From NCBI GenBank assembly GCA_016283575.1, contig JAEEND010000001.1, positions 1-58,731 of the forward strand: a DNA stretch of 58,731 nucleotides, written 5' to 3'. The notes below the pieces were generated by a model. The model had not been told where the DNA came from. It saw nothing but the letters and a program-made list of their open reading frames with translations, and did not search any database. Positions within the stretch are counted from its first letter, which is position 1; each line of letters begins with the position of its first letter. Source of the DNA: Lachnospiraceae bacterium. GTDB lineage: Bacteria; Bacillota; Clostridia; Lachnospirales; Lachnospiraceae. Below, piece after piece: positions 9,019 through 17,374 of the stretch. Position numbers and translations under genes: made by a program.

Positions 9019-9714
9019 TTACTCTTTGCGGTTCTTGAATGTCAGGTAAAGGCCTGCCAGCATCAATACAATAGCAACAATTTGAACTGTATTTCGTATT
9101 GGTGCGGATACCGATTCCTGTATCATAAGTGCGCAACCGTTAACAAGCAGACCGCAGGGTATCAGCATTGAAATATTCTTACGGGAATACTCGGGGCGAA
9201 TGCCGGTTTTACGCTCTTCTAAAAGAGCGATGGTCTCGTTCTGCTTAGTGATTGCATTAATCAGCACGATTAAGAGCGCTATCAGCAAAAGAACAAATGC
9301 ATATCCAATGTAAAATCCTTGTGTGGCTGCGACTAACTCAAATAATGTACATAATAATTCAACAATGAAGCACACTTTGAACATATTCCGGATCTTTTTG
9401 TAGTGCTCCAAGGCCGAATCCACATCTGTATACAGTTCAAAGGGCTGATCTGATGCGACTCTTCTAAGGATTATCCAAAATCCCCAGTTCTGCACGATCT
9501 CAATATCTGATTCACGCATGAATTCTCTGTATTCGTTACTTACAGTACCGAACCTGTCTCCGAAGTCAATCTGGTATTCATATTTTCCGGGTTCGCATTT
9601 TCCGAAACTGTAAAATCCCATGAAGAAACCGGTCATTGCCCATCCTTCCTGAGACATTTGATTTAACCATTTTGTTTCTTCATCTTTATCAAAATACAAT
9701 TTAAACTTAGTCAT
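9019..9714 (-). CDS. DUF2812 membrane protein
   Basis: A 231-aa protein. The N-terminal soluble part (about 1-110) has the DUF2812 pattern FKLYFDKDEETKWLNQMS, EGWAM and YEYQIDFGD. Four hydrophobic stretches follow at about 115-130, 135-155, 180-195 and 205-222. DUF2812 proteins usually stand directly behind PadR regulators, as here, where it overlaps the PadR gene by 8 nt. The pair probably senses membrane or antimicrobial stress, but the mechanism is not known. A GGAAG-type RBS lies immediately before the ATG, consistent with translational coupling. Confidence 0.85.
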   Translation of the reverse strand: MTKFKLYFDKDEETKWLNQMSQEGWAMTGFFMGFYSFGKCEPGKYEYQIDFGDRFGTVSNEYREFMRESDIEIVQNWGFWIILRRVASDQPFELYTDVDSALEHYKKIRNMFKVCFIVELLCTLFELVAATQGFYIGYAFVLLLIALLIVLINAITKQNETIALLEERKTGIRPEYSRKNISMLIPCGLLVNGCALMIQESVSAPIRNTVQIVAIVLMLAGLYLTFKNRKE

Positions 9715-10033
9715 CTTCCCTCTCCTCCATTAACTTCGCATGCTTTAATAATTCTTCAAGTCTTGATTTTTCTGTCCGGAAGGCCTCTAATCCTGATTTC
9801 GTGATTAAATACTCTTTCTTTTTGCGGGAAGATGTATCTTCACTGTAAACAGTGATCCACCCGCGGTTTAACATAGTCTGAAGCGCGCCGTACAGGGTGC
9901 CTGCGCCAAGTATCAGCCGTCCTCCGGTCAGGGTCTCAACCTCCTGGGTGATTCCGTAGCCGTGGTTAGGCTTCCGAACTGCCAGCAATATGTAGAAAAA
10001 AGCTTCTGTTAAGGGATTGTCTCTTTCAGCCAT
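9707..10033 (-). CDS. PadR-family transcriptional regulator
   Basis: A 108-aa winged-helix protein with the PadR pattern LTEAFFYILLAVRKPNHGYGITQ, then LGAGTLYGALQTMLNRGWI for the recognition helix and wing, and a C-terminal charged dimerisation helix (residues 85-105). PadR proteins repress their own operon and often efflux or membrane-stress genes. A palindrome sits between its -35 and -10 boxes, which supports autoregulation. GGAGGAG lies 8 nt before the ATG. Co-transcribed with the DUF2812 gene. Confidence 0.92.
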   Translation of the reverse strand: MAERDNPLTEAFFYILLAVRKPNHGYGITQEVETLTGGRLILGAGTLYGALQTMLNRGWITVYSEDTSSRKKKEYLITKSGLEAFRTEKSRLEELLKHAKLMEEREDD

Positions 10034-10052
10034 TACCGTCTCCTCCTCGCCT

Positions 10053-10066
10053 CACGATATATCGTG
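10053..10066. promoter_or_regulatory. palindrome in the padR leader, possible second operator
   Basis: CACGATATATCGTG is a perfect 14-bp palindrome. It shares the CGATATAT core with the promoter palindrome at 10088-10108 and is followed by a partial third copy (CACGATGTATTG). Confidence 0.55.
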
Positions 10067-10086
10067 TCACGATGTATTGTAATTAT

Positions 10087-10115
10087 AATATATCGTCACT
10101 CGATATATTTGTCAA
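10087..10115 (-). promoter_or_regulatory. padR promoter with embedded operator palindrome
   Basis: Minus strand: TTGACA (10115-10110), 17 bp, TATATT (10092-10087). The spacer contains the inverted repeat ATATATCG-N5-CGATATAT (10088-10108), so the bound repressor would cover the -10 box and the spacer. Confidence 0.75.
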
Positions 10116-10179
10116 GCCGTAAAGTTTTTACAATATCTCAAGCTTTGATCATTCAGTTTTGTCTACTGCAAAAGAAAGA

Positions 10180-10208
10180 TTGACTCTGCCACGGGGGTTT
10201 AATATAAT
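10180..10208 (+). promoter_or_regulatory. sigma-A promoter of the EamA transporter gene
   Basis: TTGACT (10180-10185), 17 bp, perfect TATAAT (10203-10208). Only 7 nt separate the -10 box from the ATG at 10216. Confidence 0.8.
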
Positions 10209-10215
10209 TCAATCC

Positions 10216-11076
10216 ATGTGGATGATTTTTGTATTGATTTACGGGCTTCTTAAGGGAACTCGTGAGATAGTGAAAAAGAAATCTATGGAACGAAGCACTG
10301 TGATGGAAGTGCTTTTTTTCTATACGCTTTTTGCTTTCATAATGGTACTTCCCGATGTAAAAAATGCGGGAAACGTGCCTGATGGTTTCATGAAGTGGAT
10401 TGCATTAAAGAGTCTCTTTGTATTCAGTGCCTGGATACTTTCTTTTCATGCCATCAAAAAACTGCCCCTAAGTCTTTACGGTGTTCTTGATTTATCAAGA
10501 GTACTCTTTGCCACGCTCCTTGCAGTGGCAGTATTACATGAGACTCTGATATTTAATCAAATAATCGGGCTTATTTTAGTAAGTGCCGGACTTTTATTAT
10601 TAAAGAATCCCTTTAAGAAAAATACCGGCGGAAGCCTGAACGCTCCCGCTAAAACCTCGGCTGTTCTCATAATCTTTGCCCTTATGTCCTGCCTTTTAAA
10701 TGCTTTGTCGGGACTTATGGATAAGATCTTAATGAAGGATCTTAACGCAAGTCAGCTTCAGTTCTGGTACACCTTCTTTATGGTTATATATTACCTTGTT
10801 TACATACTGATAATGCGTCACAAGATCCGCATAAAAGAAGCTTTAAAGAATCCCTGGATATACCTGCTTGCCCTTCTTTTTGTGCTGGGTGACAGAGCTC
10901 TGTTTGTTGCAAACAACGACCCTGCCAGCAAAATATCCATCATGACATTGATAAAGCAGTCCGGTGCCATAGTAACGATTCTGGCAGGCCGCTTCATATT
11001 TAAAGAAAAAAATACGACGCATAAGTTAATATGCGCCGCAATCATTATTTCAGGAATAGTTATTTCCGTTTTGTAG
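10216..11076 (+). CDS. EamA/DMT-family transporter
   Basis: A 286-aa integral membrane protein with about 10 hydrophobic helices in two halves (roughly 1-140 and 150-286). Each half ends in the DMT pattern, as in GLILVSAGLLLL and ICAAIIISGIVIS. Family members export or import small metabolites; the substrate is unknown. The frame is open from 10159, but that stretch contains the promoter. The ATG at 10216 (MWMIFVLIYGLLKG) is the family-like start and has no Shine-Dalgarno. Plus strand, alone, converging on the Nudix gene with only 6 bp between stops and no clear terminator. Confidence 0.85.
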   Translation: MWMIFVLIYGLLKGTREIVKKKSMERSTVMEVLFFYTLFAFIMVLPDVKNAGNVPDGFMKWIALKSLFVFSAWILSFHAIKKLPLSLYGVLDLSRVLFATLLAVAVLHETLIFNQIIGLILVSAGLLLLKNPFKKNTGGSLNAPAKTSAVLIIFALMSCLLNALSGLMDKILMKDLNASQLQFWYTFFMVIYYLVYILIMRHKIRIKEALKNPWIYLLALLFVLGDRALFVANNDPASKISIMTLIKQSGAIVTILAGRFIFKEKNTTHKLICAAIIISGIVISVL

Positions 11077-11082
11077 CTATTA

Positions 11083-11646
11083 TCAAGCTTCTTTACTCCA
11101 CAGATAACAGTAGGCCTGGGTTCTTGCTGCGAATCTCTCAGTCTTTAAAAGTTCACGAACCTCAGCTTTGGTGTACCATTTGGCTTCAATTTCTTCTAAG
11201 GTAGAATCACTTTCACGGATGGTACCTTCGGCAATGCCCACGATACATACATTGGTTTCGTTGGAAAAGCCCACAGCACTGTAGCTCTGGCCGATGGTAT
11301 CTTCAATCTTTACTAAGTTTAAGCCGGTTTCTTCCATGAGTTCACGCTTTGCCGCAACTTCCGGAGTTTCGCCGGGATCAATGAGTCCTGCGGGAAAGTT
11401 AAATACCCAATCCCCGGGAGCCATTCTGAATTCTTTATTTATTAAGATTTTTTCTTTTGCCGCGTCATGAATGATAAGTACTACTGCATCGGGATCCTTC
11501 ACATGAAGATCTTCGAAGGTCTCTATATTCGCATTTCTACTTATCATTTCATATACTTTTTCTTTGTGATCCACGGTTTCATATGTAATATCATAGCGGG
11601 TAATAAAGCGACCCTTTTCTTTTTTCTCTAATTTAATAAATTTCAT
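11083..11646 (-). CDS. Nudix hydrolase (ADP-ribose pyrophosphatase-like)
   Basis: A 187-aa protein with a complete Nudix box, GLIDPGETPEVAAKRELMEE followed by TGL, matching GX5EX7REUXEEXGU. Nudix enzymes cleave nucleoside diphosphates linked to another group. The length and the EFR/NFPAG segment before the box resemble the ADP-ribose pyrophosphatase (NudF) branch. The frame begins at 11685 inside the preceding gene; the ATG at 11646 with GAGGTG just upstream gives a normal 17-bp gap and is preferred. Probably the last gene of the sigma/anti-sigma-TRIC unit, though its link to that pathway is unknown. Confidence 0.87.
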   Translation of the reverse strand: MKFIKLEKKEKGRFITRYDITYETVDHKEKVYEMISRNANIETFEDLHVKDPDAVVLIIHDAAKEKILINKEFRMAPGDWVFNFPAGLIDPGETPEVAAKRELMEETGLNLVKIEDTIGQSYSAVGFSNETNVCIVGIAEGTIRESDSTLEEIEAKWYTKAEVRELLKTERFAARTQAYCYLWSKEA

Positions 11647-11663
11647 AGGCACCTCGCTTTTTA

Positions 11664-12782
11664 TCAAAATGACGGAAGATTCCATTCGAAGTGAATGGCA
11701 AGGAATCTTATAAGTACCACCACCGTCATACTTATTATTGCTGATATGATTATATTAAAATACATATCAGTTACGTAAAAAGAAACAGCTCCGGCTACGG
11801 CAGCCATGCCGTAAACCCGCTTACGCATGATAAGAGGCATCTGACCTGCCAGGATATCTCGTAAGATTCCGCCGCCTATACCTGTCATGACGCCCACAAA
11901 CATGGATAAAAGCATGTGGTCGTTAAAGCCTGCATTTATGGAAGCTCTGCATCCTACCACCACGAATGCTGCAAGTCCGATGGAATCCGCGGCATTAAGT
12001 ATCTTCTGGTTAAGGCTTGAAGCCATGACGCTTTCTGCCTTACGATTCTTTTCTATTATGAAGTCTATGATACAGGTAACTGCAGCAACGGTTACATATA
12101 TAGGCTCCCTGAACATTACGGGAGGTATTGCTCCAAGTAATAAATCTCTTATTACTCCGCCACCCACTGCCGTTGCTGAGCCTAGGACTATTGCTCCGAA
12201 AATGTCCATCTTCTTTTCTTTTGCAACCATAACACCGGAGATTGCAAAAGCAACGGTACCGATCATCTCGAGGATAAAGATGGCAGTTGAGAAGTTGAAG
12301 CCCTCGTATATTTCACCTGTGGTCGCTTCATCATACATAGTTTCTTCGTTTACATCCGAAAGCTCATCTGAAGCATCCTCACTTTGCTTCATCATAAGAC
12401 TTGATTCCGCACTGTTCTCTTCAGGCTTCTCATCGGCCTCATCAAAACTTTCCATCACACTTTCTGCATTTTCCGTAACAGCGTACTCAACCGCCGCTTC
12501 TTTATATTCTGCGGGAGCTTCCATGCTTCGCGCCATCATCACTTCAGGCGCTGCGGATTTAGTCATGTTACCGTTCTTAAATATGAAAGGTGTTACGCAG
12601 AGTAACAATACTGCTGCCGTGGCTACATATCCCGCGATAGTGCTTCTAAGATGGCGACGCTCTTCGAATCTATTGTCCCGCTTTGCATCCTCCATTCGTT
12701 TTCTTACCTTAAGAAGGGCTTCTTCACTCATGGATTCATTTAAATATTCATTTTTAAGTTCATCTAATTCTTTAGATTCCAT
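11664..12782 (-). CDS. anti-sigma-like N-terminus fused to a TRIC/UPF0126 channel domain
   Basis: A 372-aa protein with two parts. Residues 1-45 are a charged helical cytosolic segment (LDELKNEYLNESMSEEALLK, then VRKRMEDAKRDNR). They resemble the sigma-binding start of RsiV-like anti-sigma factors. A TM helix follows (about 46-66), then a 95-residue acidic linker outside the membrane. Residues about 165-372 are a seven-helix TRIC/YicG (UPF0126) domain with both signature turns, GGGVIRDLLLG and GGGILRDILAG. TRIC proteins are trimeric cation or small-solute channels. The gene stands 11 bp behind an ECF sigma gene, the usual place for the cognate anti-sigma factor. The frame is unbroken and the ATG at 12782 is clear. 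Confidence 0.85.
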   Translation of the reverse strand: MESKELDELKNEYLNESMSEEALLKVRKRMEDAKRDNRFEERRHLRSTIAGYVATAAVLLLCVTPFIFKNGNMTKSAAPEVMMARSMEAPAEYKEAAVEYAVTENAESVMESFDEADEKPEENSAESSLMMKQSEDASDELSDVNEETMYDEATTGEIYEGFNFSTAIFILEMIGTVAFAISGVMVAKEKKMDIFGAIVLGSATAVGGGVIRDLLLGAIPPVMFREPIYVTVAAVTCIIDFIIEKNRKAESVMASSLNQKILNAADSIGLAAFVVVGCRASINAGFNDHMLLSMFVGVMTGIGGGILRDILAGQMPLIMRKRVYGMAAVAGAVSFYVTDMYFNIIISAIISMTVVVLIRFLAIHFEWNLPSF

Positions 12783-12793
12783 GGTCTTCCCTC

Positions 12794-13279
12794 CTATTCT
12801 TCGCCTATTTCAAGGCGTAATTTCTTTAAACCTCGATAGAGCCTGCTTTTTACGGTGCTCAAATTTTCATCAAGTATATTTGATATTTCTTCAAGCTTCA
12901 TATCTTCAAAATATTTTAAAATTATAACGGTTCTGTCCTTAACATCCATGGCATCAAGAGCCTTCTTTAAATCCGTATCTTCATAGGTATCGAAGGTTGC
13001 GGGCTCAAGAAACTCTTCTTCATCAATGGAAACGTGCTTCTTTTCAGAAAGGAATCGATAGGCTTCGTTAAGCATGATGCGATACACATAGGTTGCCGCG
13101 AACTCCGGATTCTTAAGCTTTCCGGCACTCCGCATAGCCTTGTAAGCACCTTCCTGAACAATGTCCTCGGCATCATCCCGGTTCTTTACAAGGCTCATGG
13201 CCATTCTGAAATAGCTTTGATATTTAGTTAAGACGATCTGCTCAATAATCGCTTCCCTGTCTTTAAAGTTATCTGCCAA
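12794..13279 (-). CDS. ECF-type RNA polymerase sigma factor
   Basis: A 161-aa sigma-70 family protein with only regions 2 and 4. Region 2 shows YFRMAMSLVKNRDDAEDIVQ and YVYRIMLNEAYRFL; region 4 shows LEEISNILDENLSTVKSRLY followed by RGLKKLR. It directs RNA polymerase to a stress regulon when released from its membrane anti-sigma factor, here probably the TRIC fusion encoded 11 bp downstream. The start codon is TTG at 13279, with AGGAG 8 nt upstream; no better ATG exists. A possible ECF-type -35 (TGAAAC) stands upstream, consistent with autoregulation. Confidence 0.92.
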   Translation of the reverse strand: MADNFKDREAIIEQIVLTKYQSYFRMAMSLVKNRDDAEDIVQEGAYKAMRSAGKLKNPEFAATYVYRIMLNEAYRFLSEKKHVSIDEEEFLEPATFDTYEDTDLKKALDAMDVKDRTVIILKYFEDMKLEEISNILDENLSTVKSRLYRGLKKLRLEIGEE

Positions 13280-13322
13280 TCGAGCAACTCCTCTCTATCT
13301 TATTTGATTCATATATGGTCTT

Positions 13323-13332
13323 AAAAGTTTCA
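13323..13332 (-). promoter_or_regulatory. possible ECF-type -35 element of the sigma gene
   Basis: Minus strand TGAAACTTTT, about 45 nt before the TTG start, resembles the -35 of SigV/ECF30-type promoters. No clear CGTC -10 is seen at the expected distance, so the call is tentative. Confidence 0.35.
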
Positions 13333-13340
13333 AAAGAACA

Positions 13341-13364
13341 AAGAGTTTCCCATGGGAAACTCTT
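13341..13364 (-). terminator. terminator of the type IV pilus operon
   Basis: A 24-bp perfect palindrome with arms AAGAGTTTCCC and GGGAAACTCTT around AT, followed on the minus strand by a T-rich tract. It lies 39 bp after the last gene of the pilus operon and insulates the sigma gene. Confidence 0.85.
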
Positions 13365-13402
13365 GTATTCATCATATCATTATATTAATATCACTGTTCT
13401 TT

Positions 13403-16400
13403 TTAATCAAGGTCAAAGAGCTCTACCTTGCTGATCATAAGGCTGTCCGAAACAGTATCGCTTACGATCCGCTGATTGTTTCTTACCCAGTCTGTATAAA
13501 CGGACACTTCAAATTCATTGGTGCCGGGGCCCATTATATCAGAAATGGGGACTTCTACATAGTATGTATTTCCGCTCTGTAAAATAACTGAACCGCTGCC
13601 TGCAGTATAGATAGCATTACCCCTTGTATCATAAACGGTAAGGTCACGGGGCGAGCCATCTAAATAGAATGCCGCATGTATAGTTTTGGAGCCTCGCACG
13701 ATATTATTATCAGCTACGTTAAAATAAATTCTTTCGCTGTCACCTGTAAGGGCTGCTGTATCCGCAGCAGAGCCGGGTATGTAAGGAATCACAAGACTTT
13801 CTTTTTCATCGGCATATGCAGAACCGTCTTCCATAATGGAAACCTTGGGGTCCTTAATGGAGCCGATGTAGGAAGCAACCATTGTGTTAATAAAGAGCTT
13901 TGCCTCCTGCTCCGTGATATTTCCTGTGTGGCCCACACCTGTGTAGGTGATGTTACCCATGTTGTAGATGTAGTAGTTGTTTCTTGCATCCCTGGGTGAA
14001 AGGCTGGATAAGTCGTCGGCATAATAATTATTGTCGGAAGTAGTGTAGTCAGCGATTGTGTACCATACTACAAGATCCGACTCGCCGTCAGAGTCTATGT
14101 CCCTTTCTATGTCCAGAGCCCAGTACTGTGAGTGGGTGTTGGAACCATAGAAATTGTCGGCAATCTTATATGGATAGTTGGTAATCATACCATCATTAAT
14201 CTTTTCAACAAGGGTCGGGCAGTTGATATCCGTACCCACATAGCCTTCGGCACTGTCCTGAGTGTGGAGACCCTTAAATACCGCTCTACTCTGAATATCG
14301 TAGCCAAAGAAGGTATTTTCGGCGGTTCTTCCGTCAGTGTTGCCGCTCCAGTTCTGGAAGAAGGGAATCAGCCATTCACGTAACTGAATATATGTTGCGC
14401 CCTGAGTGTTTGGTACGGTGCTTTCTCTGTAACTGTTAGGCGCGTATGCTATATCCTTTCCTGAAGAAAGAAGAGTATTCCAGTTGGAAGTTATTGTTGT
14501 CCTTGAAGCATCGGTATATTTATTTATTGATTGACCGGAGCGGACAATGGAACCGTTTTCAGTAACTCCGTAGGTATCCATACCGGAAATCTTACGTACG
14601 TACTGGGTTAAATATCTGGGACGCGCGTCAGCAAGTCCGTCTCCCCAGCCTCCGCCGTAACCTCCGAAAAGATTAATATCGCCGGTCGCTCTTACATTAT
14701 CCCCCGCAGTGTCATATTCATAATAATCCGTAAGCTGTGCTGTCTGCACAAAGGTATCATCATGAGCAAAAAGAATACAATGTCCGCTGTTTGCATAACT
14801 TTCGATGGCATTGAGAAGAGGAATATATCTGATATCCGCAAAACCGTCGCCGAAACCGAAAATCAGCATATCATAATCATCGAAAATATTGTTGTTATTT
14901 ATAAATCTGTTTACAAGACCATTTTCTCCATAGGTAGGGATTGTGGTAATCTCCAACTCGAAATCGGGAATGTTATTTAGTAGCTCGCCCCAGATTCCTG
15001 TGCCCCTTGCAAGCTCACGCTCTAAGTTAAGGTTATTGGCATTTACGCCGTTACCGTTATAGCCGGGCGCGGGCTCTGTGGAGAAGCCGCTGGTTATCTG
15101 AAGAATTCTAAGTCTTTCTTTTTTCGTACGATCTTCTTTTACCAAGGTATAGCCGGTACGTGAGTCGTGGATTCCGGGGTTAAGATTGGATTTAACCAGT
15201 AATTCCCAGGATACGCAACCAAGGAAGTCTGTGGGCACAGCTCTTGATAATCTATATGGAGTGCCGGAAGTAAGATTATAGTGACCGCCCTCCATACCAA
15301 CAGTTTCGCCTGTATATAGGTTCACGATGCGAAGAGCATCCATCTTTTCCTGAGTCTTTGAGTATTTACCGTCATTGTTAATATCGATAAAAAGCTCAGC
15401 ATCATAGCTGTTGCCTGCGCCCCAGGAACCGAGTCCCGAAATGCTGAATTCATAATTTAAATAAAAATGTCCGTCGCCTGCAGGCTCAAGATATGTAGCA
15501 GAGTCAATGTAATGATGGGATCCTGCAGTAGTGTAGCTATATTCCGTAGGCTTTGATGTAAGATTAAGGAACAGCTTCTGTTCGTTTACATAGTTAAGTA
15601 ACGAGCCTGAAGTTGCAATGCTTGCAGAAAACAGGTTCTTACAATATCTCTGGCTCCAGTTGAATCGGCCCGTATTATAGGGTGCTGCCATGTACTGAGG
15701 ATTTAAAATCTCATCCTGTCCTGTGATTGCATATACCATCAACTGGTAAATATATGAAGATGTATCAAGAATTCCGTGAAGTGTGGTGCCGTTAGCGGTA
15801 ACCACGCTGTTTCCTGCGTTATAACCCGTAGGTGCGCCGGAAACCACGGGGGATTCGGTATTCCCGTATGTAAAGAAATCGTCCGCCACGATAATGGGGC
15901 ATCCGTTATCAAGGAACTGTTTTAACTGCTTATATTTATAAGTGGTTAAATCAGTGCCGGGGTATCTGTACTGAGTCTTATTGGTATTTGAAACATCACT
16001 CTTAATAAGACCGAAATAAGGAAGGTATCCTAAGTCACCCACATGGGTATATACAAGGCCCGTCATAGAGGTGTCGGTGTACTTTTTATAAGTTCTCTGC
16101 ACCGCGCCGTTTCCGTAATCAACAGACTCCGTCGCTTTATTGTAATAGTCAATATTGGAACCGATGTAGATGATATCGTATTGCTCGGTAATATCTTCGT
16201 TGTGACCGATAAACTCCTGAATGGTCATGTAGTGCATGTAGACATTCTCGGGCTTACTTACGAAATCACTTAAGTACCTTGATATAAAGGTCGCTTTATT
16301 GCTTCCTGCAAAAGAATATGCTTTACAAGGCTCAATTTCGAGCACATTTAAAGTGTCTTTATAGATGATGCCTGCGGTTTTTCTGTAATTTAAAATATAC

Positions 16401-17356
16401 TGAAGCACCAAGGCCGGGGACACTTCGTCAAGGGGTATCGAAGGTCTGTCGGGATGTGAAATAGAGTTATTGTAATTCTCTCTGTCGATTGCATCCACAA
16501 CAGGTCCGAAGCCCGCTGATATGGTTCCGGCATTGAAAAAGAAACCGATGTTATCAGATGCAAAAATACGGGTATTTGAAAGGGCCTGACCATCCATAAA
16601 GTCTTCTGCCACAAAGTCATACCAGTAAATATTACTGCGCACAAAGTTACCGTCATTTAATTTAACAACGGACTGAAGCACCGACTTCCAGACACCGTCT
16701 TCTGCATTAACGTCTTCAGAAAAGTTTCCTTCTATATCAGAAAAAGCATTATCGATATTTTCACTTAATAAAAATGCCGTTACTTTATATAAGTTAGAGT
16801 TAGCCCAAGTGGCTGCGGGATCCGTATCGGGATCGTCATCAAAGTTCCATTCATACGCCTTTTCATAAATAATATAGTCAATTACCAGAGGCACGGGGTT
16901 TTCCGAATCGATTGCCGTTACTCTTCTTAATAATTCAAGGGCGCCCTCTTCGGAAATATCGTTATTTAAGTAATTATCAACATTGTTTCCGGAAAAATAG
17001 ATTAGATCTATGTCTCCTGAGTTAAGGTCTGCTGCCGTAAGGTCCCTTGCCGCTTTAGCTGTAACATTTATGTTTAAAGCCGTGGCACTTGCCGTATTTC
17101 CGAATACATGATTTTTTAAAAGTGCCTTTATGCCATCGCTTCCGATGTTGGCATTTGAAACATCATTTACGATTTCTAATATATTAAAGTCTTCACCTGC
17201 ATTAAGCTTATCCGTAACCTTTGTTTCGGTGTCATAAAAGATACCTGCGGCGTAAGACACATTTCTTTCTTTTTGTGAAAGAGCACCATAAAGGAAGGAC
17301 CACGTAAGTGCTCCTGCCATTATGAATGATAAAAGAATGATTAGCTTTCTTTTCAC
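13403..17356 (-). CDS. DUF5057-type secreted protein of the pilus operon
   Basis: A 1317-aa protein. It starts with a signal peptide or TM anchor (KRKLIILLSFIMAGALTWSF), and the remainder is extracytoplasmic. Repeated short blocks FNILEIV, TLNVLEIEPCKAY and RLRILQITSGF, each opening a similar segment, mark the DUF5057 type. The segments contain Rossmann-like strands followed by DLIYFSGNNVD, YDIIYIGSNIDYY and DMLIFGFGDGFAD, reminiscent of a glutamine-amidotransferase-like fold. The C-terminal 130 residues look like a beta-sandwich. The function is unknown. It is the last gene of the pilus operon, so a pilus-associated or surface role is inferred. The start is GTG at 17356 with GAGGT upstream. 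Confidence 0.75.
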   Translation of the reverse strand: MKRKLIILLSFIMAGALTWSFLYGALSQKERNVSYAAGIFYDTETKVTDKLNAGEDFNILEIVNDVSNANIGSDGIKALLKNHVFGNTASATALNINVTAKAARDLTAADLNSGDIDLIYFSGNNVDNYLNNDISEEGALELLRRVTAIDSENPVPLVIDYIIYEKAYEWNFDDDPDTDPAATWANSNLYKVTAFLLSENIDNAFSDIEGNFSEDVNAEDGVWKSVLQSVVKLNDGNFVRSNIYWYDFVAEDFMDGQALSNTRIFASDNIGFFFNAGTISAGFGPVVDAIDRENYNNSISHPDRPSIPLDEVSPALVLQYILNYRKTAGIIYKDTLNVLEIEPCKAYSFAGSNKATFISRYLSDFVSKPENVYMHYMTIQEFIGHNEDITEQYDIIYIGSNIDYYNKATESVDYGNGAVQRTYKKYTDTSMTGLVYTHVGDLGYLPYFGLIKSDVSNTNKTQYRYPGTDLTTYKYKQLKQFLDNGCPIIVADDFFTYGNTESPVVSGAPTGYNAGNSVVTANGTTLHGILDTSSYIYQLMVYAITGQDEILNPQYMAAPYNTGRFNWSQRYCKNLFSASIATSGSLLNYVNEQKLFLNLTSKPTEYSYTTAGSHHYIDSATYLEPAGDGHFYLNYEFSISGLGSWGAGNSYDAELFIDINNDGKYSKTQEKMDALRIVNLYTGETVGMEGGHYNLTSGTPYRLSRAVPTDFLGCVSWELLVKSNLNPGIHDSRTGYTLVKEDRTKKERLRILQITSGFSTEPAPGYNGNGVNANNLNLERELARGTGIWGELLNNIPDFELEITTIPTYGENGLVNRFINNNNIFDDYDMLIFGFGDGFADIRYIPLLNAIESYANSGHCILFAHDDTFVQTAQLTDYYEYDTAGDNVRATGDINLFGGYGGGWGDGLADARPRYLTQYVRKISGMDTYGVTENGSIVRSGQSINKYTDASRTTITSNWNTLLSSGKDIAYAPNSYRESTVPNTQGATYIQLREWLIPFFQNWSGNTDGRTAENTFFGYDIQSRAVFKGLHTQDSAEGYVGTDINCPTLVEKINDGMITNYPYKIADNFYGSNTHSQYWALDIERDIDSDGESDLVVWYTIADYTTSDNNYYADDLSSLSPRDARNNYYIYNMGNITYTGVGHTGNITEQEAKLFINTMVASYIGSIKDPKVSIMEDGSAYADEKESLVIPYIPGSAADTAALTGDSERIYFNVADNNIVRGSKTIHAAFYLDGSPRDLTVYDTRGNAIYTAGSGSVILQSGNTYYVEVPISDIMGPGTNEFEVSVYTDWVRNNQRIVSDTVSDSLMISKVELFDLD

Positions 17357-17374
17357 AAAAAATACCTCGCTATA

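Noticed and set aside
8749-9136. Two overlapping minus-strand frames (62 and 106 codons) across the 71-bp repeats, giving repeated peptides such as FHLIGIV and LSQVSQ
   Set aside because: The frames simply translate the DNA repeat, lack ribosome binding sites and overlap each other and the end of the DUF2812 gene.
11887-12927. A 346-codon plus-strand frame opposite the TRIC fusion gene
   Set aside because: Ser/Thr/Ala-rich antisense shadow; the minus strand has clear TRIC motifs and RBS.
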